Positions 1 through 7,873 are shown, numbered from the stretch's first letter. The stretch is 11,769 nucleotides of DNA from Rhodobacteraceae bacterium UBA1957 (GCA_002336405.1 DDEJ01000146.1:928-12696), one strand, 5' to 3'. The notes: generated by a model from the letters alone, not told the origin. Program-made: numbers and translations.

Positions 1-1
1 C

Positions 2-454
2 ATCGGCTCCCTGTTTCGCAACGATCCCAAGCCGGCGGCCCCCGCAATACGGATCTCATCAGATGCAGCCCGGGCGCTGGGGATAAAGGCCAATGTTGCC
101 GTCCAACTCAGCGTGACCGCTTTGAGCCGGGTATCTTCTGCAACGACGATGCCAAGCGCGTCGCAAACCACCTCTGCCAAACTGGAGCCCGCCAAAGCAG
201 CGCATTCTCCTGCCGGTCCCCTTGCCAAGCCCTATCTCCAAATCGGCTTGTTCAAAATTAAGGCGAATGCGATGGGCGCGGCTAGCAACCTAGACAGCGT
301 CGGTACGGCATCGGTCGTGAAACCGTACACCCACAAAGGCAAGGCGTTTTGGCGGGTTCTAGTCGGGCCTGCACGGTCTGTCGAGAAAAGAAAAACCCTC
401 CTGGCTCTAGTCCGGTCAAAGGGATTTTCAGATGCATATGCAGTATCGAGGTGA
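2..454 (+). CDS. SPOR-domain envelope protein, 3' part only
   Basis: The frame is open from the left edge to TGA 452-454, so only the last 150 residues are present and the true start lies outside the window. The first visible stretch (around IRISSDAARALGI, then VQLSVTAL) resembles the region just before the linker in Rhodobacteraceae SPOR proteins. A Ser/Thr/Ala/Pro-rich linker follows at about visible residues 40-75. The last ~74 residues (bases ~230-451) look like a SPOR domain: a PYLQIGLF opening strand, a helix, then the paired strand FWRVLVGPA and a final helix ending in GFSDAYAV. SPOR domains bind glycan strands stripped of stem peptides, mostly at the septum, so a periplasmic or envelope role is likely. 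This fits the carboxypeptidase gene that follows almost without a gap. The N-terminal export signal cannot be seen. The family assignment is by pattern, not alignment. Confidence 0.8.
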   Translation: MGSLFRNDPKPAAPAIRISSDAARALGIKANVAVQLSVTALSRVSSATTMPSASQTTSAKLEPAKAAHSPAGPLAKPYLQIGLFKIKANAMGAASNLDSVGTASVVKPYTHKGKAFWRVLVGPARSVEKRKTLLALVRSKGFSDAYAVSR

Positions 455-465
455 GCACCGAAAAA

Positions 466-1662
466 ATGGCTGAATTTCAAATAAAATCTCCCCAACCACG
501 TTTGTTTAAAACGCTTTGCGTCGCTCTTATCTGGCTGGCTCTTCCTGCCACTGCATTTGAGACCCCAGCAAAAGCCGCATATGTGCTGGATCAGACCACC
601 GGCACGGTGCTGTTGGCAAAGAATGCCGATCAGGCACTCCCCCCGGCCTCCATGTCAAAATTGATGACGCTCTATATGGCTTTTGAGGCGATCCGAGAGG
701 GGCGGCTGGCACGGGATGAGCGACTTTTGGTATCGCAACACGCGATGAATTATGGTGGATCCACCTTGTTTCTGCGTGCCGGTGAACGGGTCAAAGTCGA
801 TGATTTACTGCGCGGTATTATTGTGCTGAGCGGCAATGATGCCTGCGCTGTTATCGCCGAAGCACTGTCGCCCAACGGCACTGAAGCAGAATTTTCCCGT
901 CATATGACCCAGCGCGCCAAACAATTGGGCATGCAAAATTCAAGCTTTGCAAACTCCAACGGCTGGCCTGATCCCAATCATCGAATGTCTATGCGGGATC
1001 TTGGCATATTAACGGACCATATGATCACCGAGTTTCCAGAATTCTATTCTATGTTCGCGGAAAAAGAGTTCGTGTTCGACGAAAATGAATCGCAGAACCG
1101 TTATAATCGCAATCCACTTTTGGGCCTGGGCCTTGGCGCAGACGGCTTGAAAACCGGCCATACCAAAGAGGCCGGATACGGCCTCGTAGGCTCGGCAAAA
1201 CAGGGCGACCGCAGGATTATATTTGTGCTTTCAGGCCTGAACAGTGCCAAGGAGCGCGCCGAGCAATCAGAAGCAATCGTCAACTGGTCATTCCGACAAT
1301 TTGCCAAACATAAAATTGTGTCTGCAAATACCGTCATAGCCTCTGCTAATGTATGGATCGGCGCCAAAAGTACCGTGGGTTTGGTCGCAGATCATGATCT
1401 TGAAATTTTGCGGCCGGTGTTTGGCAATCGGAATCTGTCAGCCGAAGTGGTCTATCAAGGGCCACTTGCAGCTCCGATAAAAAAGGGGGCTGTGGTGGCA
1501 AAACTGATCATCTCAGCCGAAGGGTTGCCGCAGCAAAGCATCCCCTTGCAGGCCGCGCAGGATGTGGCACAGGGCGGATTTCTGGAACGGGTTTTAACTA
1601 CGGCAAAGGTGCTGATCCGCCGTTTAACAGATAATCCAGCGAAGACTGAGGCGGCCTCGTGA
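466..1662 (+). CDS. D-alanyl-D-alanine carboxypeptidase, PBP5/6 type (peptidase S11)
   Basis: This is a periplasmic low-molecular-weight penicillin-binding protein that trims the terminal D-Ala from peptidoglycan pentapeptides. With the start at 466 it has 398 residues, normal for the family. A signal peptide spans about residues 1-30: basic n-region, hydrophobic LCVALIWLALPA, cleavage near ATAFE. The three active-site motifs are intact: S62-M-S-K65 with the nucleophilic serine, S122-G-N124 and K229-T-G231. The C-terminal S11 beta domain covers about 285-370. A final basic amphipathic stretch (FLERVLTTAKVLIRRL) probably attaches it to the inner membrane, as in PBP5. ATG 466 is preferred because GAGGTGAG at 448-455 is a good ribosome site. 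An in-frame GTG at 451 would give a GTGA overlap with the SPOR gene but lacks a clear site. Its stop overlaps the tmk start. Whether it corresponds to DacA, DacC or DacD cannot be decided from sequence alone. Confidence 0.95.
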   Translation: MAEFQIKSPQPRLFKTLCVALIWLALPATAFETPAKAAYVLDQTTGTVLLAKNADQALPPASMSKLMTLYMAFEAIREGRLARDERLLVSQHAMNYGGSTLFLRAGERVKVDDLLRGIIVLSGNDACAVIAEALSPNGTEAEFSRHMTQRAKQLGMQNSSFANSNGWPDPNHRMSMRDLGILTDHMITEFPEFYSMFAEKEFVFDENESQNRYNRNPLLGLGLGADGLKTGHTKEAGYGLVGSAKQGDRRIIFVLSGLNSAKERAEQSEAIVNWSFRQFAKHKIVSANTVIASANVWIGAKSTVGLVADHDLEILRPVFGNRNLSAEVVYQGPLAAPIKKGAVVAKLIISAEGLPQQSIPLQAAQDVAQGGFLERVLTTAKVLIRRLTDNPAKTEAAS

Positions 1663-2285
1663 CTGCAAAATCTGCGTTTATTTCTTTCGAAGGCATCGAT
1701 GGATCGGGCAAAACAACGCAACTCGAACTTTTGGCTGAGCAACTAAGAACCGAGGGCCATCAGGTTTTGCTGACGCGCGAACCGGGGGGCTCGCCTGGGG
1801 CAGAAGAAATCCGTACGCTGGTGTTGCAGGGTGATCCGGACAGATGGTCGGCTGAAACTGAACTTTTGCTGTTTACCGCCGCACGACGCGATCATCTTGA
1901 ACGCACCATTCTGCCCGCACTTGCGGCTGGTAAGATCGTGCTGTGTGACAGGTTTGCCGACTCGACCCGTATGTATCAAGGCCTTAGCCGTGGTGACCTG
2001 CGCCAAGCGGTGGACACCCTGCACGCGCTGATGATTGGCACAGAGCCCGACCTTACAGTCCTGATTGACATCAATCCGGCGCTGGGACTGCGCCGCGCCA
2101 AATCCCGCCATGGCACAGAAGAACGCTTTGAAGATTTTGGCGAGAGTTTACAGGCCCGCATGCGGCAAGGTTTTCTAACGCTGGCGGCCGAACAGCCGCA
2201 CAGGATTCGTGTGGTCGATGGCGATCGCAGCATCGAAGATGTGGCGCAGGACATTTCTAATTTAGTTCAAAGTTTTCTTGCATGA
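1659..2285 (+). CDS. tmk: Thymidylate kinase
   Basis: This enzyme phosphorylates dTMP to dTDP with ATP, the step shared by de novo and salvage dTTP synthesis, in the cytoplasm. The 208 residues match the usual bacterial length. The P-loop EGIDGSGKTTQ lies at residues 11-21 and the dTMP-binding TREPGGSPGAEEIR at 39-52. The DR motif (CDRFADST) is at 96-103. An arginine-rich LID (RRAKSRHGTEERF) lies at about 145-158. A LID arginine combined with no basic residue inside the P-loop fits the type II (E. coli-like) enzyme. The start is GTG 1659, which forms a GTGA overlap with the carboxypeptidase stop. GAGG at 1648-1651, seven bases upstream, supports it. The gene then overlaps holB through ATGA, so expression of the two replication genes is probably coupled. 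The tmk-holB-tatD-type order is also found in enterobacteria, which strengthens all three calls. Confidence 0.97.
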   Translation: MTAKSAFISFEGIDGSGKTTQLELLAEQLRTEGHQVLLTREPGGSPGAEEIRTLVLQGDPDRWSAETELLLFTAARRDHLERTILPALAAGKIVLCDRFADSTRMYQGLSRGDLRQAVDTLHALMIGTEPDLTVLIDINPALGLRRAKSRHGTEERFEDFGESLQARMRQGFLTLAAEQPHRIRVVDGDRSIEDVAQDISNLVQSFLA

Positions 2286-3481
2286 AAGCCGCCAACACCA
2301 TCCCTGAACCTGACCGTATCTCCGGCGCACCGCACCCCCGCGACACGCTGCGGCTCATTGGCCAGTCCGAGGCTGAAAGCTTTTTTTTGACGGCCTTCAA
2401 CAGCAACCGACTGCATCACGGCTGGCTGATTAACGGGCCGCGCGGTGTCGGCAAAGCCACATTGGCTTGGTCGATTGCAAGGTTTCTTCTGGCCACACCG
2501 CTGCAAACCGAGGGGGGGTTGTTCGGCGATGTTTTACCGCCACCCAACACATTGAACATTGCGCAAGACCACCCGGTCCATAGCCGCACACGCGCCGGAT
2601 CCGAGCCAGGGCTGTTTGTTTTGCGACGTCCTTACGACGAAAAAACTAACCGACTTAAAAAACAGATTACGGTTGATGAAGTGCGAAAATTAAAGAACTT
2701 CTTTGCCCTGTCGGCCACAGACGGGGGGCGTCGGGTTGTGATCGTTGACGCCGCCGATGACATGAACATCAGCGCCGCCAATGCAATTCTTAAAGTTCTT
2801 GAAGAGCCCCCCGAACGCTGTTGCCTGCTGTTAATTTCGCATCAACCTGCAGGGCTGTTGCCGACCCTGCGCTCACGCTGTTGTGACCTGCGCCTACTGC
2901 CGCTGAGCCCGGCGGATATGGCGCTTGCGCTGCAACAGGCCGACACGACATCTCAGGCGGATACCGAGGCTGATTTTAATAAGGAACCAGAAATTGAAAT
3001 GGCGACTGCTTCAAAGTCTGCATCACAGGGCCATGCGGCGGTACTGGCCGAATTGTCCGCAGGGTCTGTAGGCGGATCAATACGTTTGAGCCACCTTGAC
3101 GGCATCGCGCTATATCGCGATCTGATAAGCCTGTTTTCCCAGCTTCCAAACTTGGACAGATCGCAAGCGATCAGACTGGCTGATACGGCGGCGATGCGCG
3201 GCGCAGAAGACCGCTTTGATATGCTGCTGAATTTGCTGGACATATTTCTATCCCGGTTGGCACGCAGCGGCGTGACCGGACAAATGCCCGCAGTGGAAAT
3301 CATCAAAGGCGAATTTGACGTACTGCGCAAGGCTGCCCCCAACCCAGCCAGTGGTCGCGCTTGGGCCGAAAGTGCCCAGCAGATCACCGCCCGCGTGCAA
3401 CATGGCCGCGCAGTCAACCTTGACCCTGCCGCACTCATCCTAGATACGGTTTTCAGAATGCAGAAAACAGCGGCACTTTAG
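2282..3481 (+). CDS. holB: DNA polymerase III subunit delta'
   Basis: This is the delta' subunit of the clamp loader, a AAA+ protein that helps load the beta sliding clamp. The protein has 399 residues, longer than the ~330 of E. coli HolB. A P-loop-like GPRGVGKAT lies at residues 52-60, with Ala where the canonical Ser/Thr follows the lysine. A Walker B-like VVIVDAADDM lies at 152-161. LEEPPE is at 173-178. The S198-R-C200 motif follows; in other clamp-loader subunits it supplies the arginine finger in trans. The cysteine cluster of the E. coli zinc module after the P-loop is absent: that stretch (about 70-115) has no cysteine. A polar, acidic linker (about 221-250) separates the AAA+ part from the C-terminal oligomerisation domain. 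The start overlaps the tmk stop (ATGA) and I see only a weak ribosome site, consistent with translational coupling. Confidence 0.95.
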   Translation: MKAANTIPEPDRISGAPHPRDTLRLIGQSEAESFFLTAFNSNRLHHGWLINGPRGVGKATLAWSIARFLLATPLQTEGGLFGDVLPPPNTLNIAQDHPVHSRTRAGSEPGLFVLRRPYDEKTNRLKKQITVDEVRKLKNFFALSATDGGRRVVIVDAADDMNISAANAILKVLEEPPERCCLLLISHQPAGLLPTLRSRCCDLRLLPLSPADMALALQQADTTSQADTEADFNKEPEIEMATASKSASQGHAAVLAELSAGSVGGSIRLSHLDGIALYRDLISLFSQLPNLDRSQAIRLADTAAMRGAEDRFDMLLNLLDIFLSRLARSGVTGQMPAVEIIKGEFDVLRKAAPNPASGRAWAESAQQITARVQHGRAVNLDPAALILDTVFRMQKTAAL

Positions 3482-3501
3482 GCCGGGGTTTGGGAGAATT
3501 C

Positions 3502-4308
3502 ATGACACACCGCGCGCCAATTACCGACAGCCATTGCCACCTTGATTTTACAGATTTCGACGCCGAGCGCGATCAGGTTGTCGCGCGCGCCTTACAAGCC
3601 GGTGTCCAACGGATGGTCACCATCTGCACCAAATTGCGCCAAGAACCTCATGTGCGCGCCATTGCCGAGACCTATCACGAGGTGTTTTACGCAGCCGGCA
3701 CCCATCCGATGAGTGTCGCAGACGAGCCCATGGCGACGCTTGAAGATTTGATATCAATTTCCCAGCATCCCAAATTTGTTGGAATCGGGGAAAGCGGTCT
3801 GGATTATCATTACACCGCCGACACCGCGTTGGTGCAAAAGCAAAGTCTGAAAATTCATATCGAGGCAGCCCAAAGGACCGGGCTGCCCCTGATCATCCAT
3901 GCCCGCGCGGCAGATGATGATATGGCCGACATATTGACCCAAGAATATCGCAACGCGCCCTTTGGCTGCGTCATGCATTGTTTTTGCTCAAGCGCGACAC
4001 TGGCCAGTACCGCGCTGGATCTGGGGTTCTATCTGTCGATGTCTGGTATTGCCGCTTTCCCCAAAAGTCAGGACCTGCGCGATATTTTTGCCGCAGCGCC
4101 GCTTGACCGCATTCTGGTCGAGACCGACAGTCCCTATTTGGCGCCCCCACCGTTTCGAGGCAGGCGCAATGAGCCCGGCTATACAGTACATACTGCAGAG
4201 GTCGGGGCCAGTTTGTTTGAGATCACTTATGATGAATTCGCGCGCCAGACCGAGTTGAATTTCAACAGTCTGTTTGGCAAGGTTGCCACGTTCGAGGCCC
4301 GCTCATGA
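3502..4308 (+). CDS. TatD/YcfH-family metal-dependent hydrolase (likely DNase)
   Basis: This is a TIM-barrel hydrolase of the amidohydrolase superfamily. TatD-type members are Mg2+-dependent 3'-5' exonucleases, but the substrate of YcfH-like members is less certain. The metal ligands can be read in order: H11-x-H13 in TDSHCHLDF, E97 in GIGESGLDYH, H133 in IIHAR, H159 in MHCF and D209 in ETDSPYLAP. With ATG 3502 it has 268 residues, the normal length. That start is backed by GGGAGA at 3492-3497. A TTG at 3490 in the same frame lies upstream of that site and is unlikely. It follows holB after 20 bases, as ycfH follows holB in E. coli, so it is probably the YcfH orthologue. Its stop overlaps the next start in ATGA. 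Nothing looks broken. Confidence 0.93.
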   Translation: MTHRAPITDSHCHLDFTDFDAERDQVVARALQAGVQRMVTICTKLRQEPHVRAIAETYHEVFYAAGTHPMSVADEPMATLEDLISISQHPKFVGIGESGLDYHYTADTALVQKQSLKIHIEAAQRTGLPLIIHARAADDDMADILTQEYRNAPFGCVMHCFCSSATLASTALDLGFYLSMSGIAAFPKSQDLRDIFAAAPLDRILVETDSPYLAPPPFRGRRNEPGYTVHTAEVGASLFEITYDEFARQTELNFNSLFGKVATFEARS

Positions 4309-5105
4309 CCGGTGAATTACGCTTTACCATCCTTGGTTGCGGCTCGTCAGGCGGCGTGCCGCGTCTGGGCGGACTGTGGGGCGCCTGCGACCCGACCAAT
4401 CCAAAAAACAGGCGCCGTCGCTGTTCGATGTTGGTCGAGCGCGAAACAGAAAATGGCATCACAAGGGTGCTGATAGACACATCACCCGACATGCGCATGC
4501 AATTGCTTGATGCCGGGATCGGGACGCTTGATGCAGTGGTCTATACTCACGCCCATGCGGACCATGTGCATGGCATAGATGATCTTAGAATGGTGGTCTT
4601 CAACATGCGCCAGCGCCTGCCGGTCTGGGTTGATACCGCGACCAGAGAGGATCTTATCCAGAGGTTTGGATATGCATTTGTGCAACCCGAGGGCAGCCCG
4701 TATCCACCCATTTTAGACATGCATGACATCGACGGCGATATAACGGTTCAGGGCGCAGGCGGTGCGGTAACATTGCATCCGTTTGAAGTAAGCCACGGCG
4801 CCATTAATGCGCTCGGGTTTCGCATTGCAGACCTCGCGTATGTGCCCGATGCCTCAGCACTTAACGCCACCGCATGGCAGGCTGTTGAAAATCTGGACTG
4901 CTGGGTGTTAGATGCGCTGCGCCGGGCACCCCATCCCTCGCATTCGCACCTGAGCCAATCGCTCGAATGGATCACACGCGCCGCCCCCACTCGTGCGGTC
5001 TTGACGAATATGCACAACGATCTCGATTATGACACAGTGGCGACCGAAACCCCGGATTATGTCGTGCCGGCTTATGACGGAATGTGCATTCGCTATGAGG
5101 TTTAA
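4305..5105 (+). CDS. MBL-fold metallo-hydrolase, PhnP-like
   Basis: This is a metallo-beta-lactamase-fold phosphodiesterase-like protein of 266 residues. The opening strand LGCGSSGGVPR (10-20) is typical of the PhnP-like subgroup. The di-metal site is clear: THAHADH at 81-87 (H82, H84, D86, H87), H164 in EVSHG, D182 in YVPDAS and H237 in TNMHNDLDY. C28 and C40 flank a short basic loop (NPKNRRRRC); in PhnP a nearby cysteine-containing loop holds a structural zinc, which may or may not apply here. PhnP acts on 5-phosphoribosyl 1,2-cyclic phosphate, but no other phosphonate gene is visible, so the substrate is open. Its conserved place after the tatD-type gene, with an ATGA overlap and GAGG at 4294-4297, suggests a housekeeping nucleotide or sugar-phosphate role. 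Confidence 0.9.
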   Translation: MTGELRFTILGCGSSGGVPRLGGLWGACDPTNPKNRRRRCSMLVERETENGITRVLIDTSPDMRMQLLDAGIGTLDAVVYTHAHADHVHGIDDLRMVVFNMRQRLPVWVDTATREDLIQRFGYAFVQPEGSPYPPILDMHDIDGDITVQGAGGAVTLHPFEVSHGAINALGFRIADLAYVPDASALNATAWQAVENLDCWVLDALRRAPHPSHSHLSQSLEWITRAAPTRAVLTNMHNDLDYDTVATETPDYVVPAYDGMCIRYEV

Positions 5106-5114
5106 GGGCCAAAT

Positions 5115-6044
5115 ATGCAGGCCATAATCGAAGTTATCTTGCCGGTATTCTTGGTTGTCGGTTTTGGCTATACTGCGGTCTGGCGTGGCTTGTTTTCATC
5201 TGCTGGCGTGGACGGGTTGATGTCGTTCACCCAAAACTTTGCCATTCCATGCCTGTTATTTCAGGCCATTTCAACGCTTGATCTCAGCCAGGGATTTGAT
5301 CCTTGGATGATGTTCAGTTTTTATACTGGGGCCGCCACTGGCTTCGCCGCCGGGCTGTTTGGGGCCCGATATTTGTTTGGGCGCGACTGGGAAGATTGCG
5401 TTGCCATCGGTTTTTGTTGTTTGTTCTCCAACTCGTTGATGATAGGCCTTGCGATTACAGAACGCGCCTATGGGTCCGACGCCCTGACCCATAATTATGC
5501 TCTGGTCGCGCTGCATTCCCCGTTTTGCTACGGATTGGGCATCACCGTGATGGAGGTGGTTCGCAACCGTGAAAAATCACCCGCACAACTCAGCATAACC
5601 GTCCTGCGAGCGATGTTTCAAAACGCCTTAATTATCGGCATAGTTCTGGGCTTTGTGGTCAACTTTAGTGACATAACCCTGCCGGTTGCGCTTACCGACG
5701 CGCTTGACATGGTGGTGCGCGCCGCCCTGCCCGCCGCCCTGTTCGGCATGGGCGGGGTGTTGTTCAAGTACCGCCCCGATGGCGATCTGCGCACGATCGG
5801 CTTTGTGTGTGGTATTTCACTTTTGCTACATCCCGCCATCGTGTGGTTACTAGGCACCTACCACGACTTGTCAGCGCCAGCCTTTCGCTCGGCGGTGATC
5901 ACAGCGGCGATGCCGACGGGGGTCAATGGCTATGTTTTTGCCAATATGTATGGGCGCGCCCGTCGAGTGGCCGCCTCTTCGGTGCTGCTGGGAACCGCCT
6001 TAAGCATTTTCACAATCAGCCTGTGGCTTTTGGTTTTACCCTGA
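5115..6044 (+). CDS. AEC-family transporter (auxin efflux carrier type)
   Basis: This is an inner-membrane permease of 309 residues with about ten hydrophobic helices, near residues 3-22, 38-56, 66-87, 95-114, 126-147, 165-183, 195-215, 227-247, 257-277 and 286-306. Family marks are the proline-broken helix FAIPCLLF (42-49) and AAMPTGVNGYVFA (264-276), equivalent crossover sites in the two five-helix halves. Characterised bacterial AEC members move organic acids such as malate or malonate; the substrate here cannot be inferred. It starts nine bases after the MBL stop with AAGGG at 5104-5108, so it is probably the last gene of the operon. It converges on yqeY with a 9-base overlap of coding ends, and I see no intrinsic terminator between them. 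Confidence 0.92.
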   Translation: MQAIIEVILPVFLVVGFGYTAVWRGLFSSAGVDGLMSFTQNFAIPCLLFQAISTLDLSQGFDPWMMFSFYTGAATGFAAGLFGARYLFGRDWEDCVAIGFCCLFSNSLMIGLAITERAYGSDALTHNYALVALHSPFCYGLGITVMEVVRNREKSPAQLSITVLRAMFQNALIIGIVLGFVVNFSDITLPVALTDALDMVVRAALPAALFGMGGVLFKYRPDGDLRTIGFVCGISLLLHPAIVWLLGTYHDLSAPAFRSAVITAAMPTGVNGYVFANMYGRARRVAASSVLLGTALSIFTISLWLLVLP

Positions 6045-6512
6045 TGAGGGCGCGCACAAACGCTGTTTGATTATCGGACCCACGCTGGCAAAATCCATTT
6101 GTCCGGTGTAGGCCGCTTTCAACACCCCCATCACCCGGCCCATATCGCGAATCGAGGCCGCTGCGGTTTCAGTGATCGCTTCAGAAATCGCAGCCTCAAC
6201 TTCCGCATCGGTAAGTTGTTGGGGCAAAAACTCTTCAATAATCTCGATTTCTGCCCTTTCACGTTCGGATAAGTCCAAACGACCAGCCTCTTCGTAAGCG
6301 CGCGCGCTCTCTAACCGCTGTTTGACCATCTTCCCCATAATCGCAAGAATATCTGCTTCTGATATTGCCTGTGTCTCGCCATTCACCCGGGTCGCAATTT
6401 CTTTATCTTTGATCGCGGCATTAATCAGCCGCAATGTCGCCAGCCGAATCGCAGCTTTCTGCTTCATCGCGTGCTTGACCGCAGTCACCACTCTTTCGCG
6501 TAAATCAGCCAC
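6036..6512 (-). CDS. yqeY: GatB/YqeY domain protein
   Basis: This is a small cytoplasmic protein of 158 residues related to the tRNA-binding tail domain of GatB, the amidotransferase subunit that makes Gln-tRNA(Gln). Free-standing YqeY proteins have no settled function. Family features are the helical start ADLRERV..AVKHAMKQK, the segment RLATLRLINAAIKDKEI, and the mid region KQRLESARAYEEAGR..L..RE..EIEIIEEFLPQQL. A C-terminal small helical domain includes RDMGRVMGVLKA. I chose GTG 6512 because GGAG at 6524-6521 sits eight bases before it and homologues normally begin at this ADLR segment. An ATG at 6539 in the same frame would add nine residues that do not look like the family and has no ribosome site. 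It is divergent from carA and convergent with the AEC gene. Confidence 0.9.
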   Translation of the reverse strand: MADLRERVVTAVKHAMKQKAAIRLATLRLINAAIKDKEIATRVNGETQAISEADILAIMGKMVKQRLESARAYEEAGRLDLSERERAEIEIIEEFLPQQLTDAEVEAAISEAITETAAASIRDMGRVMGVLKAAYTGQMDFASVGPIIKQRLCAPSSG

Positions 6513-6520
6513 TGTAATCA

Positions 6521-6524
6521 CTCC
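6521..6524 (-). promoter_or_regulatory. Ribosome binding site deciding the yqeY start
   Basis: On the reverse strand GGAG precedes the GTG at 6512 by eight bases. The upstream in-frame ATG at 6539 would place this site inside the coding sequence and has no comparable site of its own. It therefore favours a GTG start. Confidence 0.7.
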
Positions 6525-6625
6525 GTTCGATATGTTCATTGCGGACGCTAGCCAAATCGTGGGCCCAAAGCAACCAGATCGGTAATCAAAGGCAATTGTT
6601 TGCCCCGCAGATACCTGCGCGTACC

Positions 6626-6654
6626 TTGACCAAGGTGCGGCACCGACCTAGTGT
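6626..6654 (+). promoter_or_regulatory. Possible sigma70-type promoter for carA
   Basis: The 169 bases between the yqeY and carA starts hold TTGACC (6626-6631), five of six matches to a -35 box. It is followed at 17-base spacing by TAGTGT (6649-6654), a weak -10 with three matches. Transcription would start near 6661, about 20 bases before carA, leaving just enough leader for the ribosome site GGAGAG (6670-6675). The rest of the gap shows no hairpin or riboswitch-like structure. On the reverse strand I find only a poor pair (TTGCTT and TAGCGT) for yqeY. The call rests on motif reading alone. Confidence 0.35.
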
Positions 6655-6681
6655 CCAGCAACTTTTACTGGAGAGCGCACA

Positions 6682-7827
6682 ATGCCGAAAAGCCCGCACC
6701 CTACAGCCTGCCTCGCACTTGCAGACGGGACGTTTTTCTATGGTGTCGGTTTTGGCGCACCCGGCATAAGAGTGGCAGAATTATGCTTTAATACCGCAAT
6801 GACCGGGTATCAGGAGATTATGACCGACCCGTCCTATGCAGGGCAGGTGATCACGTTTACATTTCCGCATATTGGCAATGTGGGGGTCAACCCTGAGGAT
6901 GACGAAACCGGCGAACCCGTGGCAGAAGGTATGGTGGTAAAGTGGAGCCCGACCGCTGCCAGTAACTGGCGCGCGGCAGAACAGTTGTCCGACTGGCTGG
7001 CAAAGCGGGGCCGTGTCGCAATCGGCGGCATTGACACGCGACGTCTAACCCGCGCAATCCGCCAACAGGGCGCGCCTCATGTCGCTTTGGCCTACGACCC
7101 GGATGGAAAGTTCGACACTGCAGACCTCGTCGATAAGGCAAGGGCTTTTGCTGGGCTAGAAGGCATAGATCTAGCGAGAGACGTGACTTGTGCGCAACCT
7201 TATCGTTGGAATGAATTACGCTGGGCTTGGCCTGAGGGTTATGCCCCCCAGAAAGAGCCAAAGCATCGCGTTGTAGCCTTGGACTACGGCGCAAAACGCA
7301 ATATTTTGCGTTGCCTCGCCAGCGCTGGCTGTGACGTCACCGTATTACCGGCCACTGCCACTGCAGAGGAGGTGCTGGCCCATAAGCCCGACGGGGTATT
7401 TTTATCAAACGGGCCCGGTGATCCTGCAGCAACCGGCACGTATGCCGTGCCGATGATCCAGCAGATTCTTGACACTACCGATCTGCCAATCTTTGGAATT
7501 TGTCTTGGACATCAAATGCTGGCGCTGGCCCTTGGGGCCCAGACTATCAAAATGAACCATGGCCACCACGGCGCGAACCATCCGGTCAAAGATCTCGATA
7601 GTGGCAAGGTCGAAATCACGTCTATGAATCACGGCTTTGCCGTTGACAGCCAAACTCTACCCGACGATGTGGTCGAAACCCATGTGTCGCTGTTCGATGG
7701 CTCCAACTGTGGTCTGAGACTGCGCAATAGAGCTGTTTTTTCGGTTCAGCATCACCCCGAGGCAAGCCCAGGACCACAAGACAGTTTCTACTTGTTTGAA
7801 CGTTTCGCGGCTTCTATGTGTGCGTAA
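6682..7827 (+). CDS. carA: Carbamoyl-phosphate synthase small (glutaminase) subunit
   Basis: This subunit hydrolyses glutamine and channels ammonia to CarB, which makes carbamoyl phosphate for arginine and pyrimidine synthesis in the cytoplasm. It has 381 residues, the usual size. The N-terminal CarA-specific domain (about 8-140) contains FNTAMTGYQEIMTDPSY and the IGGIDTRRLTR segment. The class I amidotransferase domain (about 195-378) has the nucleophile C274 in GICLGHQ, the oxyanion-loop segment SNGPGDP (242-248), and the H358/E360 pair in HHPEASPGP. GGAGAG at 6670-6675 gives a good start site. carB does not follow, so the two subunits are encoded apart, as in many alphaproteobacteria. No terminator hairpin is visible after the stop. 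The gene is clearly G+C-rich (39 of 60 bases in the line at 7021). Confidence 0.98.
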   Translation: MPKSPHPTACLALADGTFFYGVGFGAPGIRVAELCFNTAMTGYQEIMTDPSYAGQVITFTFPHIGNVGVNPEDDETGEPVAEGMVVKWSPTAASNWRAAEQLSDWLAKRGRVAIGGIDTRRLTRAIRQQGAPHVALAYDPDGKFDTADLVDKARAFAGLEGIDLARDVTCAQPYRWNELRWAWPEGYAPQKEPKHRVVALDYGAKRNILRCLASAGCDVTVLPATATAEEVLAHKPDGVFLSNGPGDPAATGTYAVPMIQQILDTTDLPIFGICLGHQMLALALGAQTIKMNHGHHGANHPVKDLDSGKVEITSMNHGFAVDSQTLPDDVVETHVSLFDGSNCGLRLRNRAVFSVQHHPEASPGPQDSFYLFERFAASMCA

Positions 7828-7832
7828 TGCCA

Positions 7833-7847
7833 TTAAAACTCACCTAA
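7833..7847 (+). promoter_or_regulatory. Near-match second CtrA half-site pair
   Basis: TTAA at 7833-7836, seven bases, then CTAA at 7844-7847 matches the CtrA spacing with one mismatch in the second half. It lies 25 bases upstream of the perfect box at 7858. It could be an auxiliary site or a chance occurrence in this A+T-rich gap. Confidence 0.3.
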
Positions 7848-7857
7848 TCCACTACGA

Positions 7858-7873
7858 TTAACCAAAACTTAAC
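7858..7873 (+). promoter_or_regulatory. CtrA-type binding box upstream of the glycosyltransferase
   Basis: The bases TTAA (7858-7861), seven-base spacer CCAAAAC, then TTAAC (7869-7873) match exactly the TTAA-N7-TTAAC consensus of CtrA, the alphaproteobacterial cell-cycle and motility response regulator. The box sits 45 bases before the chosen ATG at 7919. If its downstream half serves as the -35 region, TCTAAA at 7888-7893 could act as a -10, with initiation near 7900 and a short leader carrying GAGGA. By uniform base composition such a nine-base match is expected about 0.09 times in a window this size on both strands. Its position in a promoter gap makes chance less likely. CtrA binding itself is inferred. 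Confidence 0.6.

Noticed and set aside
2953..3438. Reverse-strand open frame of 161 codons inside holB
   Set aside because: It lies antisense to a well-supported holB reading frame, has Ser/Arg/Ala-rich composition typical of a shadow frame, and shows no recognisable domain.
3962..4258. Forward 98-codon frame within the TatD-type gene
   Set aside because: It is an out-of-frame shadow over the segment that encodes the metal ligands H159 and D209, and it has no ribosome site.
6539..6769. Forward 76-codon frame overlapping the carA start, considered as a leader or upstream peptide
   Set aside because: No ribosome site precedes it, it runs into carA in another frame, and it has no Arg- or pyrimidine-related codon run that would suggest attenuation.
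6887..7294. Reverse-strand open frame of 135 codons inside carA
   Set aside because: It is fully antisense to conserved CarA motifs, is Arg/Pro-rich and has no family signature or promoter.
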